Part shown: piece by piece, positions 1 to 6,181 of the stretch
Numbering within the stretch: position 1 is the stretch's first letter
Layout: every line of letters begins with the position of its first letter
NCBI GenBank assembly: GCA_964463325.1
Contig: CAYXBY010000044.1
Location: forward strand, 1 to 12,517
Reading direction: 5' to 3'
Length of the DNA: 12,517 bases
Source of the DNA: UMGS1002 sp964463325
Lineage (GTDB): Bacteria; Bacillota; Clostridia; Oscillospirales; CAG-272
Notes under the pieces: model-generated
Seen by the model: the letters and a program-made list of their open reading frames with translations, nothing else
What the model was told of the DNA's origin: nothing
Database searches by the model: none
Program-made: the position numbers and the translations under genes

Positions 1-525
1 GGCGAAAAGCTGCGCGGCGAGGCGGATTACCGCTTTATCGCCGTTGAGCCGGCGTCCTGCCCCTCGCTGACGCGCGGCCGCTTTGCTTATGACTATTGCG
101 ACACCGGCATGGTTTGTCCGCTGGCCAAAATGTACACGCTGGGCAGCGGCTTTATCCCATCGGCTAGCCATGCGGGCGGTCTGCGGTATCACGGTATGAG
201 CCCGACGCTCTCGCAGCTGTATGACGACGGCCTCATGGAGGCGCGCAGCGTCCAGCAGACTGAGGTGTTTGAGGCGGCGGAGTATTTTGCCCGCGTCGAG
301 GGCATTTTGCCCGCGCCCGAGAGCTCGCATGCCATAAAGGTCGCCATCGACGAGGCCATCGCCTGCCGCGAGCGCGGTGAGACCAAGAATATCGTCTTCG
401 GCCTGACCGGCACGGGCTACTTTGACATGGTGGCGTACGAAAAATTCAACAACGGCGTCATGACCGACTACATCCCCACCGACGAGGAGCTTGCCCGCGG
501 CTTTGCCGGCCTGCCGCAATTTTGA
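1..525 (+). CDS. trpB: TrpB2-type tryptophan synthase beta chain, 5' end missing
   Basis: This is the C-terminal 174 residues of a PLP-dependent tryptophan synthase beta chain, which joins indole and serine to make tryptophan in the cytoplasm. Frame 1 is open from the first base to a TGA at 523-525, so the gene begins outside the window. Recognisable segments of the TrpB2 subfamily are GSGFIPSASHAGGLRYHGMSP in the middle (shown here only as the stretch from 145 to 207) and ESSHAIKVAIDEA, followed by the glycine-rich GLTGTGYFDM near the end, part of the cofactor phosphate and active-site region. TrpB2 proteins are usually about 450 residues, so roughly 60 percent is missing, including the PLP lysine. 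TrpB2 enzymes are often encoded away from trpA, and no trp gene follows here; a salvage role with free indole is possible but inferred. The next gene has its own promoter starting 9 bases after the stop. Confidence 0.88.
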   Translation, partial: GEKLRGEADYRFIAVEPASCPSLTRGRFAYDYCDTGMVCPLAKMYTLGSGFIPSASHAGGLRYHGMSPTLSQLYDDGLMEARSVQQTEVFEAAEYFARVEGILPAPESSHAIKVAIDEAIACRERGETKNIVFGLTGTGYFDMVAYEKFNNGVMTDYIPTDEELARGFAGLPQF

Positions 526-533
526 AAAAGGGA

Positions 534-562
534 TTGACAAGCCGCACACGGTGAGTTATAAT
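534..562 (+). promoter_or_regulatory. Perfect consensus sigma-A promoter for mscL
   Basis: TTGACA at 534-539 and TATAAT at 557-562 are separated by exactly 17 bases, a full match to the housekeeping consensus. Transcription should start near 569. It lies immediately after the trpB stop, so mscL can be expressed independently of trpB. Confidence 0.9.
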
Positions 563-602
563 ATTATTGCACAATATTTATAGCTTACAAGGAGATATCA
601 AA

Positions 603-1145
603 ATGGCTGAGAAAAAGAAAAGCACCTTTTGGAAGGATTTTAAGGCCTTTATAACCCGCGGAAACGTCATTGATATGGCTGTCGGTGTTGTGATAGGCGG
701 CTCCTTCGGCAAGATCGTTACCGGACTTGTCAACTACATAATCAATCCCTTCGTCGGAATGTTCATCAAGAGCGGCAGCCTTGATGGCATCAAGACTGTT
801 ATCACGCCCGAGGTGCTCGACGCCGAAACGGGCGCCGTCGTGACCGCCGAGGTCGCGATACTCTGGGGCACCTGGCTCCAGACGATACTTGACTTCCTCA
901 TCACGGCCTTCTGCATTTTTGTCGTCCTGCGCATCATAATGGGCGCTAAGAACAAGCTGGAGGAGAAAAAGCTGGCCGAGGCCGCCGCAAAGGCTGCCGC
1001 CGAAAAGGCTGAGGCCGACCGCAAGGCCGCCGAGGCTGCCGCTGCCGCCGAGGCCGCTGCCGCTAAGCAGGCGCAGCTGGATGAAAGCATTCTTGCTCAG
1101 GCGCAGCTGCTGGCCGAGATCCGCGATCTGATGAAGAACAAATAA
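603..1145 (+). CDS. mscL: Large-conductance mechanosensitive channel MscL with Ala-rich cytoplasmic extension
   Basis: MscL forms a homopentameric inner-membrane channel that opens under membrane tension and releases solutes during hypo-osmotic shock. The 180-residue product starts MAEKKKSTFWKDFKAFITRG, followed by NVIDMAVGVVIGGSFGKIV (residues 21-39), the signature of the first transmembrane helix. A periplasmic loop follows, then a second membrane helix at about 85-114. The C-terminal end LLAEIRDLM (169-177) matches the usual cytoplasmic helix bundle. Typical MscL proteins have about 135-150 residues; the excess here is an Ala/Lys/Glu-rich segment at about 118-157 between TM2 and the end. 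The ATG at 603 is chosen because AAGGAGAT lies at 589-596. An upstream in-frame TTG at 567 is at the predicted transcription start and cannot have a ribosome binding site. The gene is monocistronic, with its own promoter and terminator. Confidence 0.95.
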   Translation: MAEKKKSTFWKDFKAFITRGNVIDMAVGVVIGGSFGKIVTGLVNYIINPFVGMFIKSGSLDGIKTVITPEVLDAETGAVVTAEVAILWGTWLQTILDFLITAFCIFVVLRIIMGAKNKLEEKKLAEAAAKAAAEKAEADRKAAEAAAAAEAAAAKQAQLDESILAQAQLLAEIRDLMKNK

Positions 1146-1153
1146 ATTCCCAT

Positions 1154-1188
1154 GGCAAGCGAGGAGCGATCCCCGCTTGCCCTTTTTT
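1154..1188 (+). terminator. Intrinsic terminator of mscL
   Basis: GGCAAGCG (1154-1161) pairs perfectly with CGCTTGCC (1174-1181), with extra GG/CC pairing possible inside the loop, and is followed by CTTTTTT up to 1188. It sits 9 bases after the mscL stop. Confidence 0.88.
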
Positions 1189-1192
1189 ATGC

Positions 1193-1232
1193 AAAAAAGC
1201 AGGCTACCACGGGGCAAAGCCCCGTGGTAGCC
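1193..1232 (-). terminator. Intrinsic terminator for the leftward LRR transcript
   Basis: A perfect 14-base-pair stem (1202-1215 with 1219-1232) with a 3-base AAA centre lies 23 bases beyond the stop of the minus-strand LRR gene. On the minus strand it is followed by a run of six T (AAAAAA at 1193-1198 on the plus strand). It faces the mscL terminator, closing the two converging transcripts. Confidence 0.87.
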
Positions 1233-1255
1233 ATAATTATGTCGTTGAAATGCTG

Positions 1256-2008
1256 TTATTCGGTTGGGATAGCCTGCTCGTAGTTGAGGTTGATATTACC
1301 AACGCCGGCAGCCCAGAGCTCTCCCTTTTCGATGCTCTCCCACTCTTGCTTGGTGCCCTCATAGTAGATATTTAACATTTTCCAGTCTTCAAGTGCATAC
1401 TCGCCGATCGAGCTGACCGTTTTGGGAATATAAATCGTCAGCTCGCCATTGGTCGAAGCGGGGTCCCCGCCGAAAGCATCAAGTCCGATGATTTTGACGC
1501 CACTCTGCAAGACCACGCGGCCGAGATCCTTACAATAATGGAAAGCAAACTCAGCTATTTCGGTGACGGAGCCCGGTATGGTGATGCTTGTAATAGCGGA
1601 TTTATAAAATGCATCTTCGCCGATGCTCGTAACTGTGCTCGGAATAGCTATTGATGTTCCGGCGAAGCGGTAGAATGCGTTTCTGCCGATCGCCTTTACG
1701 CCTGCCGGCATAACTGCCGTATTGGCGGCGCACAGCACCGTGCCGGTGGCCTTGTCGATAAGACAGTTGCCCTCTACGTAGAAGTGCTCGTTGCCGTCGG
1801 CAACTTTGCTCTTGCCGCTGCTCAGAATACCCAGCTTGTTGCCGGCGTAGGTCTGAACGCTGTATTCGACTACCTTGTTGCTGGTGTAAACAGTGCTACC
1901 TGAAATGTAGTAGCCCTGACCCCAAACAAGATCGGTCATCTGCTTCATGGCAACGCCGTAGTCGTCGACATTTTGCATCTCGGTCGTGTTATTGAAGCAT
2001 GTCGTCAT
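1256..2008 (-). CDS. BspA-type leucine-rich-repeat protein, probably 5'-incomplete
   Basis: The 250-residue product has an N-terminal part with no family I recognise (residues 1-75), then FYVEGNCLIDKATGTVL (about 77-93), the usual entry into BspA/LRR_5 repeats. Several repeats follow, each of the form IPxxVTxIGxxAF, up to about residue 200. It ends with NIYYEGTKQEWESI (about 214-227), the common closing motif of these repeats. Such proteins are normally exported or anchored at the surface and bind proteins or host surfaces. Here there is no signal peptide, no anchor and no membrane segment, and no Shine-Dalgarno sequence stands before the ATG at 2008. An in-frame stop lies upstream at 2057-2059, so no longer version exists in this frame. 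I read it as a 5'-truncated or recombined remnant, or a gene whose start is misplaced by a frameshift; a short intact cytoplasmic protein is the alternative. A strong terminator follows. Confidence 0.72.
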   Translation of the reverse strand: MTTCFNNTTEMQNVDDYGVAMKQMTDLVWGQGYYISGSTVYTSNKVVEYSVQTYAGNKLGILSSGKSKVADGNEHFYVEGNCLIDKATGTVLCAANTAVMPAGVKAIGRNAFYRFAGTSIAIPSTVTSIGEDAFYKSAITSITIPGSVTEIAEFAFHYCKDLGRVVLQSGVKIIGLDAFGGDPASTNGELTIYIPKTVSSIGEYALEDWKMLNIYYEGTKQEWESIEKGELWAAGVGNINLNYEQAIPTE

Positions 2009-2099
2009 AGTTGGGGACGAAATTGTTAAGGCTATTGGTGATGATATCCGCCGCTGTTAGGCGGATAAGTTGAATAGTCGGAGCCTCGTATTGCAGCAT
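1989..2099 (-). CDS. Candidate 36-residue peptide with a YEAP start motif
   Basis: A small ORF runs from an ATG at 2097-2099 to a TAA at 1989-1991, overlapping the start of the LRR ORF by 20 bases in another frame. It begins MLQYEAPTIQLI, continues TAADIITNS and has an Asn/Asp-rich tail. From memory, many short Clostridia peptides of unknown function share the pattern K/QYExPxhxhhxhxxxDIhTxS, so this layout looks non-random; that resemblance is recollection, not a search result. Only a weak ribosome binding site (GGAT) precedes the ATG and no convincing promoter is seen: a TTGCAT at 2131-2136 is only 15 bases from a poor TATGCT. It could also be the displaced 5' end of the downstream LRR gene after a frameshift. 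Function unknown. Confidence 0.4.
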   Translation of the reverse strand: MLQYEAPTIQLIRLTAADIITNSLNNFVPNYDDMLQ

Positions 2100-2148
2100 T
2101 TAGGTATCCAGCATATTTTGTCTTCTTGATATGCAATTATTTGAGTGA

Positions 2149-2173
2149 GCCCCGAACGGAGCACGTTCGGGGC
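2149..2173 (-). terminator. Perfect 10-bp hairpin after rpe, weak terminator candidate
   Basis: Bases 2149-2158 pair perfectly with 2164-2173 (GCCCCGAACG with CGTTCGGGGC) around a 5-base loop, 7 bases past the rpe stop. No T-run follows on either strand, so it may be a weak terminator or an mRNA 3'-end stabiliser rather than a classic intrinsic terminator. Confidence 0.45.
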
Positions 2174-2180
2174 GAGATAT

Positions 2181-2837
2181 TCAATTGCAGGCGGCCAGCA
2201 GAGCCGATATTGCCGCAGCGGCGTCGGGGGCGCGGAAGACGCTCGAGCCGGCGACGATGACGTTGGCACCGGCCGCGGTTGCCTCGCCAATATTGTCGGG
2301 CGTGATGCCGCCGTCGACCTCAATGTCGACGTTCAGTCCCTCAGCAGCGATGCGCTCGCGAAGCAGGCGCACCTTGTCGAGCGTGGTGGGAATGAGCCGC
2401 TGCCCGCCAAAGCCGGGGTGGACGGTCATGACCAGCACCATGTCCAGCTGCGGGAGCAGGGGATACAGCACGTCAGCCGGCGTGTCCGGCGAGATGGCGA
2501 CGGAGGCGCGCTTGCCGCAGCGCAATATCTCGGCCACTGTGGCGGCGGGGTCGCTCTGACTCTCAAAATGGAAGGTGATGATATCGGCGCCGGCCGCCGC
2601 AAAGCGCTCTATGTAGCGCTGCGGGTCGTTTATCATGAGGTGGACGTCGAAAGCAAGCTGTGATATCGGCCGCAGCGACTCGATCACTGGCAGCCCAAAG
2701 CTGATGTTGGGCACAAAAATGCCGTCCATGACGTCAAGATGCAGCATGTCGGCGCCGGCACGCTCGATCTTGCGCACCTCGTCGCCCAGACGGGTGAAAT
2801 CGGCGGCCAGCAGTGAGGGGGAGAGCAGGTATTTCAT
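2181..2837 (-). CDS. rpe: Ribulose-phosphate 3-epimerase
   Basis: Rpe interconverts D-ribulose 5-phosphate and D-xylulose 5-phosphate in the cytoplasmic pentose phosphate pathway. The 218-residue product has the family's usual length and TIM-barrel motifs: SPSLLAADF near the start, HLDVMDG (33-39), FDVHLM (63-68), VMTVHPGFGGQ (136-146) and EVDGGI (173-178). The metal-binding and catalytic residues known from the family are present: H33, D35, H66 and D175, with the two aspartates acting as the acid/base pair. The ATG at 2837 is preceded by AAGGAGA at a normal distance. A 208-base gap separates it from ispF upstream, so it may be read from the same transcript or from a weak local promoter. Its pathway neighbour rpiB lies four genes upstream. 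Confidence 0.97.
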   Translation of the reverse strand: MKYLLSPSLLAADFTRLGDEVRKIERAGADMLHLDVMDGIFVPNISFGLPVIESLRPISQLAFDVHLMINDPQRYIERFAAAGADIITFHFESQSDPAATVAEILRCGKRASVAISPDTPADVLYPLLPQLDMVLVMTVHPGFGGQRLIPTTLDKVRLLRERIAAEGLNVDIEVDGGITPDNIGEATAAGANVIVAGSSVFRAPDAAAAISALLAACN

Positions 2838-3045
2838 GAGTGGCGGTCTCCTTGTGACGAAAAATAAAATATTTGGGCAGATGCTGTCACAGCGCCGCCC
2901 GATGACATAAACTGTTGTTGGTGTTCATGCCAAAATACGTGCCGCACGGCTGCGCGGACGGTGTTGAAGCTGAAGGACGTGCGAGATGGCCGCGCAGCGG
3001 CGTGCACTGAGGGTCGTTTTCGCCGCGGCGGACGGCCCTTTTGCG
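2838..3045. other. 208-base gap between ispF and rpe
   Basis: No convincing gene is visible. On the minus strand a moderate promoter-like pair, GTGACA (2885-2890) and TTTATT (2863-2868) 16 bases apart, sits just before the rpe ribosome binding site, and would give a very short leader. Near the ispF stop the minus-strand RNA can form an imperfect GC-rich hairpin (about 3009-3039, AGGG pairing with CCCT around a GCCGCGGC core), but no T-run follows. The left third is AT-rich compared with the flanks. Confidence 0.4.
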
Positions 3046-3513
3046 TTATACGATAAGGCAAACGGCGTGCGCCGCGATGCCGGAGCCGTCGCCGGTGAAG
3101 CCGAGATGCTCCTCGGTCGTCGCCTTGACGCTGACGCAGTCGAGCTCAAGCCCCAGCGCGTCGGCGATATTGCGGCGCATGGTGGGGATGTGCGGCGACA
3201 GGCGCGGCGCCTGCGCGATCACAGTCGCGTCAATGTTGCCGACGGCATAGTCGTGCTCGCGAAGCAGCTCGCCCACGCGGCTGAGCAGCCGCAGGCTGTC
3301 TGCGCCGGCGTAGCGCGGGTCGGTGTCGGGAAAGTGGACGCCTATGTCGCCCAGCGCCGCCGCTCCCAGCAGTGCATCGCATATGGCGTGTAGCAGCACG
3401 TCGGCATCCGAATGACCCAGCAGGCCGCGTGTGTGCGGGATGTCGACCCCGCCGAGTATCAGTCGCCGCCCCTCGACGAGACGGTGGACGTCATAGCCGT
3501 GTCCGATCCTCAT
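3046..3513 (-). CDS. ispF: 2-C-methyl-D-erythritol 2,4-cyclodiphosphate synthase
   Basis: IspF is the cyclase of the MEP pathway: it converts the CDP-methylerythritol 2-phosphate made by IspE into the 2,4-cyclodiphosphate with loss of CMP, on the way to IPP and DMAPP. The 155-residue product begins MRIGHGYDVH, giving zinc ligands D8 and H10, and H42 sits in LLHAICDAL. The family signature KATTEEHLGFTGDGSGIA lies near the C-terminus. IspF works as a homotrimer. The ATG at 3513 is chosen because GGGAGG lies 8 bases upstream and because it overlaps the ispD stop as ATGA (3510-3513), which suggests coupled translation. A longer reading upstream would only add ispD sequence in another frame. Length is normal and all key residues are present. 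Confidence 0.97.
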   Translation of the reverse strand: MRIGHGYDVHRLVEGRRLILGGVDIPHTRGLLGHSDADVLLHAICDALLGAAALGDIGVHFPDTDPRYAGADSLRLLSRVGELLREHDYAVGNIDATVIAQAPRLSPHIPTMRRNIADALGLELDCVSVKATTEEHLGFTGDGSGIAAHAVCLIV

Positions 3514-4286
3514 TGGCAGCCTCCCTCGGCGCGACGCCGACGCGCGGCCAGTATCTCCTCGGCCAACGCAATATCGTCGGGGGTGGTGATCTTGATGTTT
3601 TCGCGGCCACATTCGACCAGCTTGACGGGATTTTGTATGCGTTCAACCAGCGAATTGTCGTCAGTGGCGACAAACCCGGCCTCGCGGGCGGTGTAGGCCG
3701 CCGCGCGGTAGAGCGTTACGTTGAAGACCTGCGGCGTCTGCGCCAGCCAGACTATGTCGCGGTCGGCTGTTTCGGCGATGCAGCCGCGCTTGTCCGCCAG
3801 CTTGACGGTGTCGGTGACAGCGGTGGCCGCGGTGGCGGCGCGGGTTTTGTAGGCGGTCAAGCAGACGGCCTCGATCATGTCGAGCGTCACGAGGCAGCGT
3901 GCGGCGTCGTGTATCGCGACGAATTCGGAGCGCGGCGAGATAGCCTCAAAGCCGCACAGCACCGATTCCTGCCGCGTCGCGCCGCCCGCGACGATGGCGT
4001 GCAGCTTGGAAAGCGAATAGATGTCTCGGTAGCCCTCGTAAAGCGCGGTCTCACCCGGCAGCGTGACGACGACGATGTCGTCTATCAGCTCGCAGGCCTC
4101 AAAGGCCTTGAGTGTGCGCACTACGACGGGCATACCGCCGACCTTTCGGTGCTGCTTGGGCAGCTCGCCGCCCATGCGAGTCGAGCGCCCGCCGGCCACG
4201 ATGATGGCTGAGGTGGGCTTTATGCGGCGCGGCGAGCCGCTGACGGCGCGCAGCGTGTTGGCGAGGTGTTCAGCCCTGCTCGGCAT
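3510..4286 (-). CDS. ispD: 2-C-methyl-D-erythritol 4-phosphate cytidylyltransferase
   Basis: IspD transfers CMP from CTP to methylerythritol 4-phosphate, the third step of the MEP isoprenoid pathway; the downstream ispF acts two steps later. The 258-residue product carries the nucleotidyltransferase start IIVAGGRSTRMG with R37 and PK44Q, then GGATRQESV (101-109), HDAAR (126-130), VTDTVK (157-162), QTPQVF (183-188), TDD (208-210) and KITTPDD (232-238). It has about 20 more N-terminal residues than the typical 230-residue family member. I keep the ATG at 4286 because CAGGAGTG stands 7 bases ahead of it, within the end of rpiB, and no better start with a ribosome binding site is seen. It starts 3 bases after the rpiB stop and overlaps ispF by 4 bases. 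Confidence 0.96.
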   Translation of the reverse strand: MPSRAEHLANTLRAVSGSPRRIKPTSAIIVAGGRSTRMGGELPKQHRKVGGMPVVVRTLKAFEACELIDDIVVVTLPGETALYEGYRDIYSLSKLHAIVAGGATRQESVLCGFEAISPRSEFVAIHDAARCLVTLDMIEAVCLTAYKTRAATAATAVTDTVKLADKRGCIAETADRDIVWLAQTPQVFNVTLYRAAAYTAREAGFVATDDNSLVERIQNPVKLVECGRENIKITTPDDIALAEEILAARRRRAEGGCQ

Positions 4287-4289
4287 GAC

Positions 4290-4754
4290 TCACTCCTGGA
4301 AGCTGCCGTTTTCAATGTCGGTCAGCATGGCGACGCGCGTCGCATGCTTGCCGCCAATGAATTCGGTCTTGAGGAACAGCTCGGAGAGCGACTGAACGGT
4401 GTCATAATCGCAGACGCGTGCGCCGAGGCAGAGCACATTGGCGTCATTGTGCTCGCGAGTCAGCTGGGCGCTGAAGGCCTCGGAGCAGGCAGCGGCGCGG
4501 ATGCCGCGGTGCTTGTTGGCGGCAATGGACATGCCGATGCCGGTGCCGCAGATGAGGATACCGGCGTCGCAGCTGCCGTTCTGTATCAGTGTGCAGAGAC
4601 GGTGCGCGAAAATGGGGTAGTGGCAGCTCTCGGCGGAGTCGCAGCCGACGTCAGTGACCTCATAGCCGCACTCGCGCAGGTGGGCAGCGAGGCGGGTCTT
4701 GTATTCAAAGCCGGCGTGGTCGCAGCCGATGGCGATCTTTTTAATAGTGCTCAT
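4290..4754 (-). CDS. rpiB: Ribose 5-phosphate isomerase B
   Basis: RpiB interconverts ribose 5-phosphate and ribulose 5-phosphate; the product ribulose 5-phosphate is the substrate of the Rpe encoded downstream. The 154-residue protein of the RpiB/LacA/LacB family starts MSTIKKIAIGCDHAGFEYK, with D12 and H13 in the sugar-binding motif, YP at 46-47, the active-site cysteine C69 in ICGTGIGMSIAANK, and H102 with N103 in REHNDANVLCLGARV. I choose the ATG at 4754 because AAGGG lies 10 bases upstream; an in-frame ATG at 4772 would add six residues but has no ribosome binding site. LacA/LacB subunits are the main alternative, but one single gene among housekeeping genes with no tagatose genes fits RpiB. 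The gap to tsaB upstream is 35 bases. Confidence 0.95.
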   Translation of the reverse strand: MSTIKKIAIGCDHAGFEYKTRLAAHLRECGYEVTDVGCDSAESCHYPIFAHRLCTLIQNGSCDAGILICGTGIGMSIAANKHRGIRAAACSEAFSAQLTREHNDANVLCLGARVCDYDTVQSLSELFLKTEFIGGKHATRVAMLTDIENGSFQE

Positions 4755-4789
4755 TTTAATATTTCCCTTCATATTATTGTAGTCAATTA

Positions 4790-5509
4790 TTATTTTGTGA
4801 TGCCGTTATCGGCGCCAAGACGCTCCAGACGCTCGCGCTCAGCCTGTGGCATACGCAGGTAGGTAGGGGTCAGTGCGCTGTCGCTAAAGCGCGACTCGGT
4901 GCCGTCGGCACAGGCTGAGCGGTAGAGCTCGGCGGCGCATTGCGCGACGGAATATGCGTTTTGCCAGCGCAGCATGTCGGGGACGGGATGTGACGGCAGC
5001 GCTGTCATCAGCTCGGCGCCGTCGCCGCAGACAAAGACCGGGCGGGTCTCGTCGGCCAGCTGATGGCACAGCTCCTCGACGCTTATGGTGCGGTCGGGGC
5101 ACAGGCGGGTGAGATGGCCGTCGTGCGCCTCGAACAGTGCATTGTACAGCTGCTCGCGCCGCGCGTTCATGACGGGGCAGATAATGCCGTCGCAGGCAGC
5201 GAGATTGGCGGCCAGCGCCCACAGCGACGAGACGCCGACGCAGGGGATGCTGCGTCCGAAGGCCAGTCCCTTTATGGTGGCGGCGCCGATGCGGACGCCG
5301 GTGAAGGAGCCGGGGCCCTCGGCGGTGGCGAACATATTGACGTCGTCAACGGTGAGGCCGGTGAGGCGGAACAGCTGCTCGACCATGGGCAGCAGTGTTT
5401 CGCTGTGTGTGAGTCCGCCGTTGAGCGTAGTGAGCGCCAGCAGGCGGTCGTCGTTGCACAGTGCGGCCGAGGCGGTCGTTGCGGTGCTTTCAATGGCAAG
5501 AATTATCAT
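4790..5509 (-). CDS. tsaB: tRNA t6A-modification protein TsaB
   Basis: TsaB is the inactive Kae1/ASKHA-fold partner of TsaD. With TsaD and TsaE it makes N6-threonylcarbamoyl-adenosine at position 37 of ANN-decoding tRNAs. The 239-residue product begins MIILAIEST, the phosphate-1-like motif, and carries the family hallmark GPGSFTGVRIG at 65-75, with PVMNARREQLY further on. The ATG at 5509 is chosen because AAGGAGA stands just upstream and because it overlaps the tsaE stop as ATGA (5506-5509). A longer in-frame reading up to 5635 would add a basic, low-complexity shadow of tsaE. The tsaE-tsaB order is the standard Firmicutes arrangement; the frequently adjacent rimI and tsaD are not next to it here, and rpiB follows instead. 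Confidence 0.95.
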   Translation of the reverse strand: MIILAIESTATTASAALCNDDRLLALTTLNGGLTHSETLLPMVEQLFRLTGLTVDDVNMFATAEGPGSFTGVRIGAATIKGLAFGRSIPCVGVSSLWALAANLAACDGIICPVMNARREQLYNALFEAHDGHLTRLCPDRTISVEELCHQLADETRPVFVCGDGAELMTALPSHPVPDMLRWQNAYSVAQCAAELYRSACADGTESRFSDSALTPTYLRMPQAERERLERLGADNGITK

Positions 5510-5973
5510 GATATCTCCTTGTTGCTGTGCATGAGTCGGACGGTTATGCGGCGCTCGTCGGGGTCGTGCTCGGTTTTGGCAAGCTCGACGCGGAGGTAGC
5601 GCTCCGGCAGGGCGAAGGGGATGTTTTCGCTCCACTCGGTCAGGATGAAGCCGTCGCGACGGAAATAGTCGTAAAAGCCGGTGGAATATAGTTCGTCGTC
5701 GTCGGTTATGCGGTACATGTCGAAGTGGAATACTGACGCCGGGCGGGCGGGGTATTCGTGTACCAGCGCGAAGGTGGGCGATTTGACGTGCGCCCCGGGC
5801 GCGATGACGACGGTGAAGCCGCGCACGAAGGCGGTCTTGCCGACGCCGAGGTCGCCGTACAGTGCGACAAAGCGGGGCAGGGTGGCGTCGTTTTGCAGTG
5901 TGGCGGCCAGCGACGCGCCGACGGCCTCGGTTGCCTCGGGCGAGGTGGTGATCGTGGAGAATGGAATGTCCAT
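5506..5973 (-). CDS. tsaE: tRNA t6A-modification ATPase TsaE
   Basis: TsaE is a small P-loop ATPase that binds the TsaB-TsaD complex and resets it between catalytic cycles of t6A synthesis. The 155-residue product has the Walker A motif GDLGVGKT (40-47), SPTF (65-68), the switch-like HFDMYR (83-88), and E113 in LTEWSENI, all in the family's order and spacing; length is normal. The ATG at 5973 is preferred because AAAGGAA lies just upstream. An in-frame ATG at 6033 would add 20 residues but has no ribosome binding site and sits inside a palindrome. It overlaps tsaB by 4 bases. Upstream lies a 185-base gap rich in palindromes, so this gene probably begins a sub-operon tsaE-tsaB-rpiB-ispD-ispF, although no clear promoter is visible. 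Confidence 0.95.
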   Translation of the reverse strand: MDIPFSTITTSPEATEAVGASLAATLQNDATLPRFVALYGDLGVGKTAFVRGFTVVIAPGAHVKSPTFALVHEYPARPASVFHFDMYRITDDDELYSTGFYDYFRRDGFILTEWSENIPFALPERYLRVELAKTEHDPDERRITVRLMHSNKEIS

Positions 5974-6158
5974 AATGTTCCTTTCCGGGTGGTTTTGAGG
6001 CTTGCAGCCTTGGGCGAGGGTGAAGTATTTCATACTTCGGCGCCGGTTTTGTGGGAGCGTTCGCCTGCGGCCGCCTCCCCCGACACCCCGCCGGGGCGGG
6101 GCAGAAATGTCGCGGCGTTACTTTTTATGATCCTTTACGGATTCTCAACGTCGCGGCG
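5974..6158. other. Palindrome-rich gap between DUF896 gene and tsaE
   Basis: This gap holds several dyads: AGGCT/AGCCT at 5998-6010, a perfect 7-bp palindrome GAAGTAT-TTC-ATACTTC at 6022-6038, a GC-rich GGGAG/CTCCC pairing at about 6054-6080, and CCCCGC/GCGGGG at 6086-6101. On its right it carries a degenerate copy of the DUF896 gene 3' end (see the repeat entry). No T-run follows any hairpin on the minus strand, so there is no classic terminator, and I see no clear promoter. The arrangement resembles a dispersed intergenic repeat unit, which is inference. Confidence 0.5.
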
Positions 6159-6181
6159 TTATTTCTTTCGATCTTTTACCG
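6109..6181 (-). repeat. Imperfect direct repeat duplicating the DUF896 gene 3' end
   Basis: Two copies about 32 bases long, at 6109-6140 and 6149-6181, are about 40 bases apart. The 29 bases read on the minus strand from GTAAA to CGCGAC match at 24 positions. The right copy encodes the last residues VKDRKK and stop of the DUF896 gene; the left copy would read VKDHKK and stop, but lies outside the gene. It looks like a tandem duplication of the gene end that has since diverged. Confidence 0.75.

Noticed and set aside
2834..3061. Minus-strand ORF of 75 codons in the ispF-rpe gap
   Set aside because: Overlaps the ispF end and the rpe start, has no ribosome binding site, a biased composition and no recognisable family.
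3372..4211. Plus-strand ORF of 279 codons opposite ispD/ispF
   Set aside because: Arg/Gly-rich low-complexity translation opposite two certain genes; no domain.
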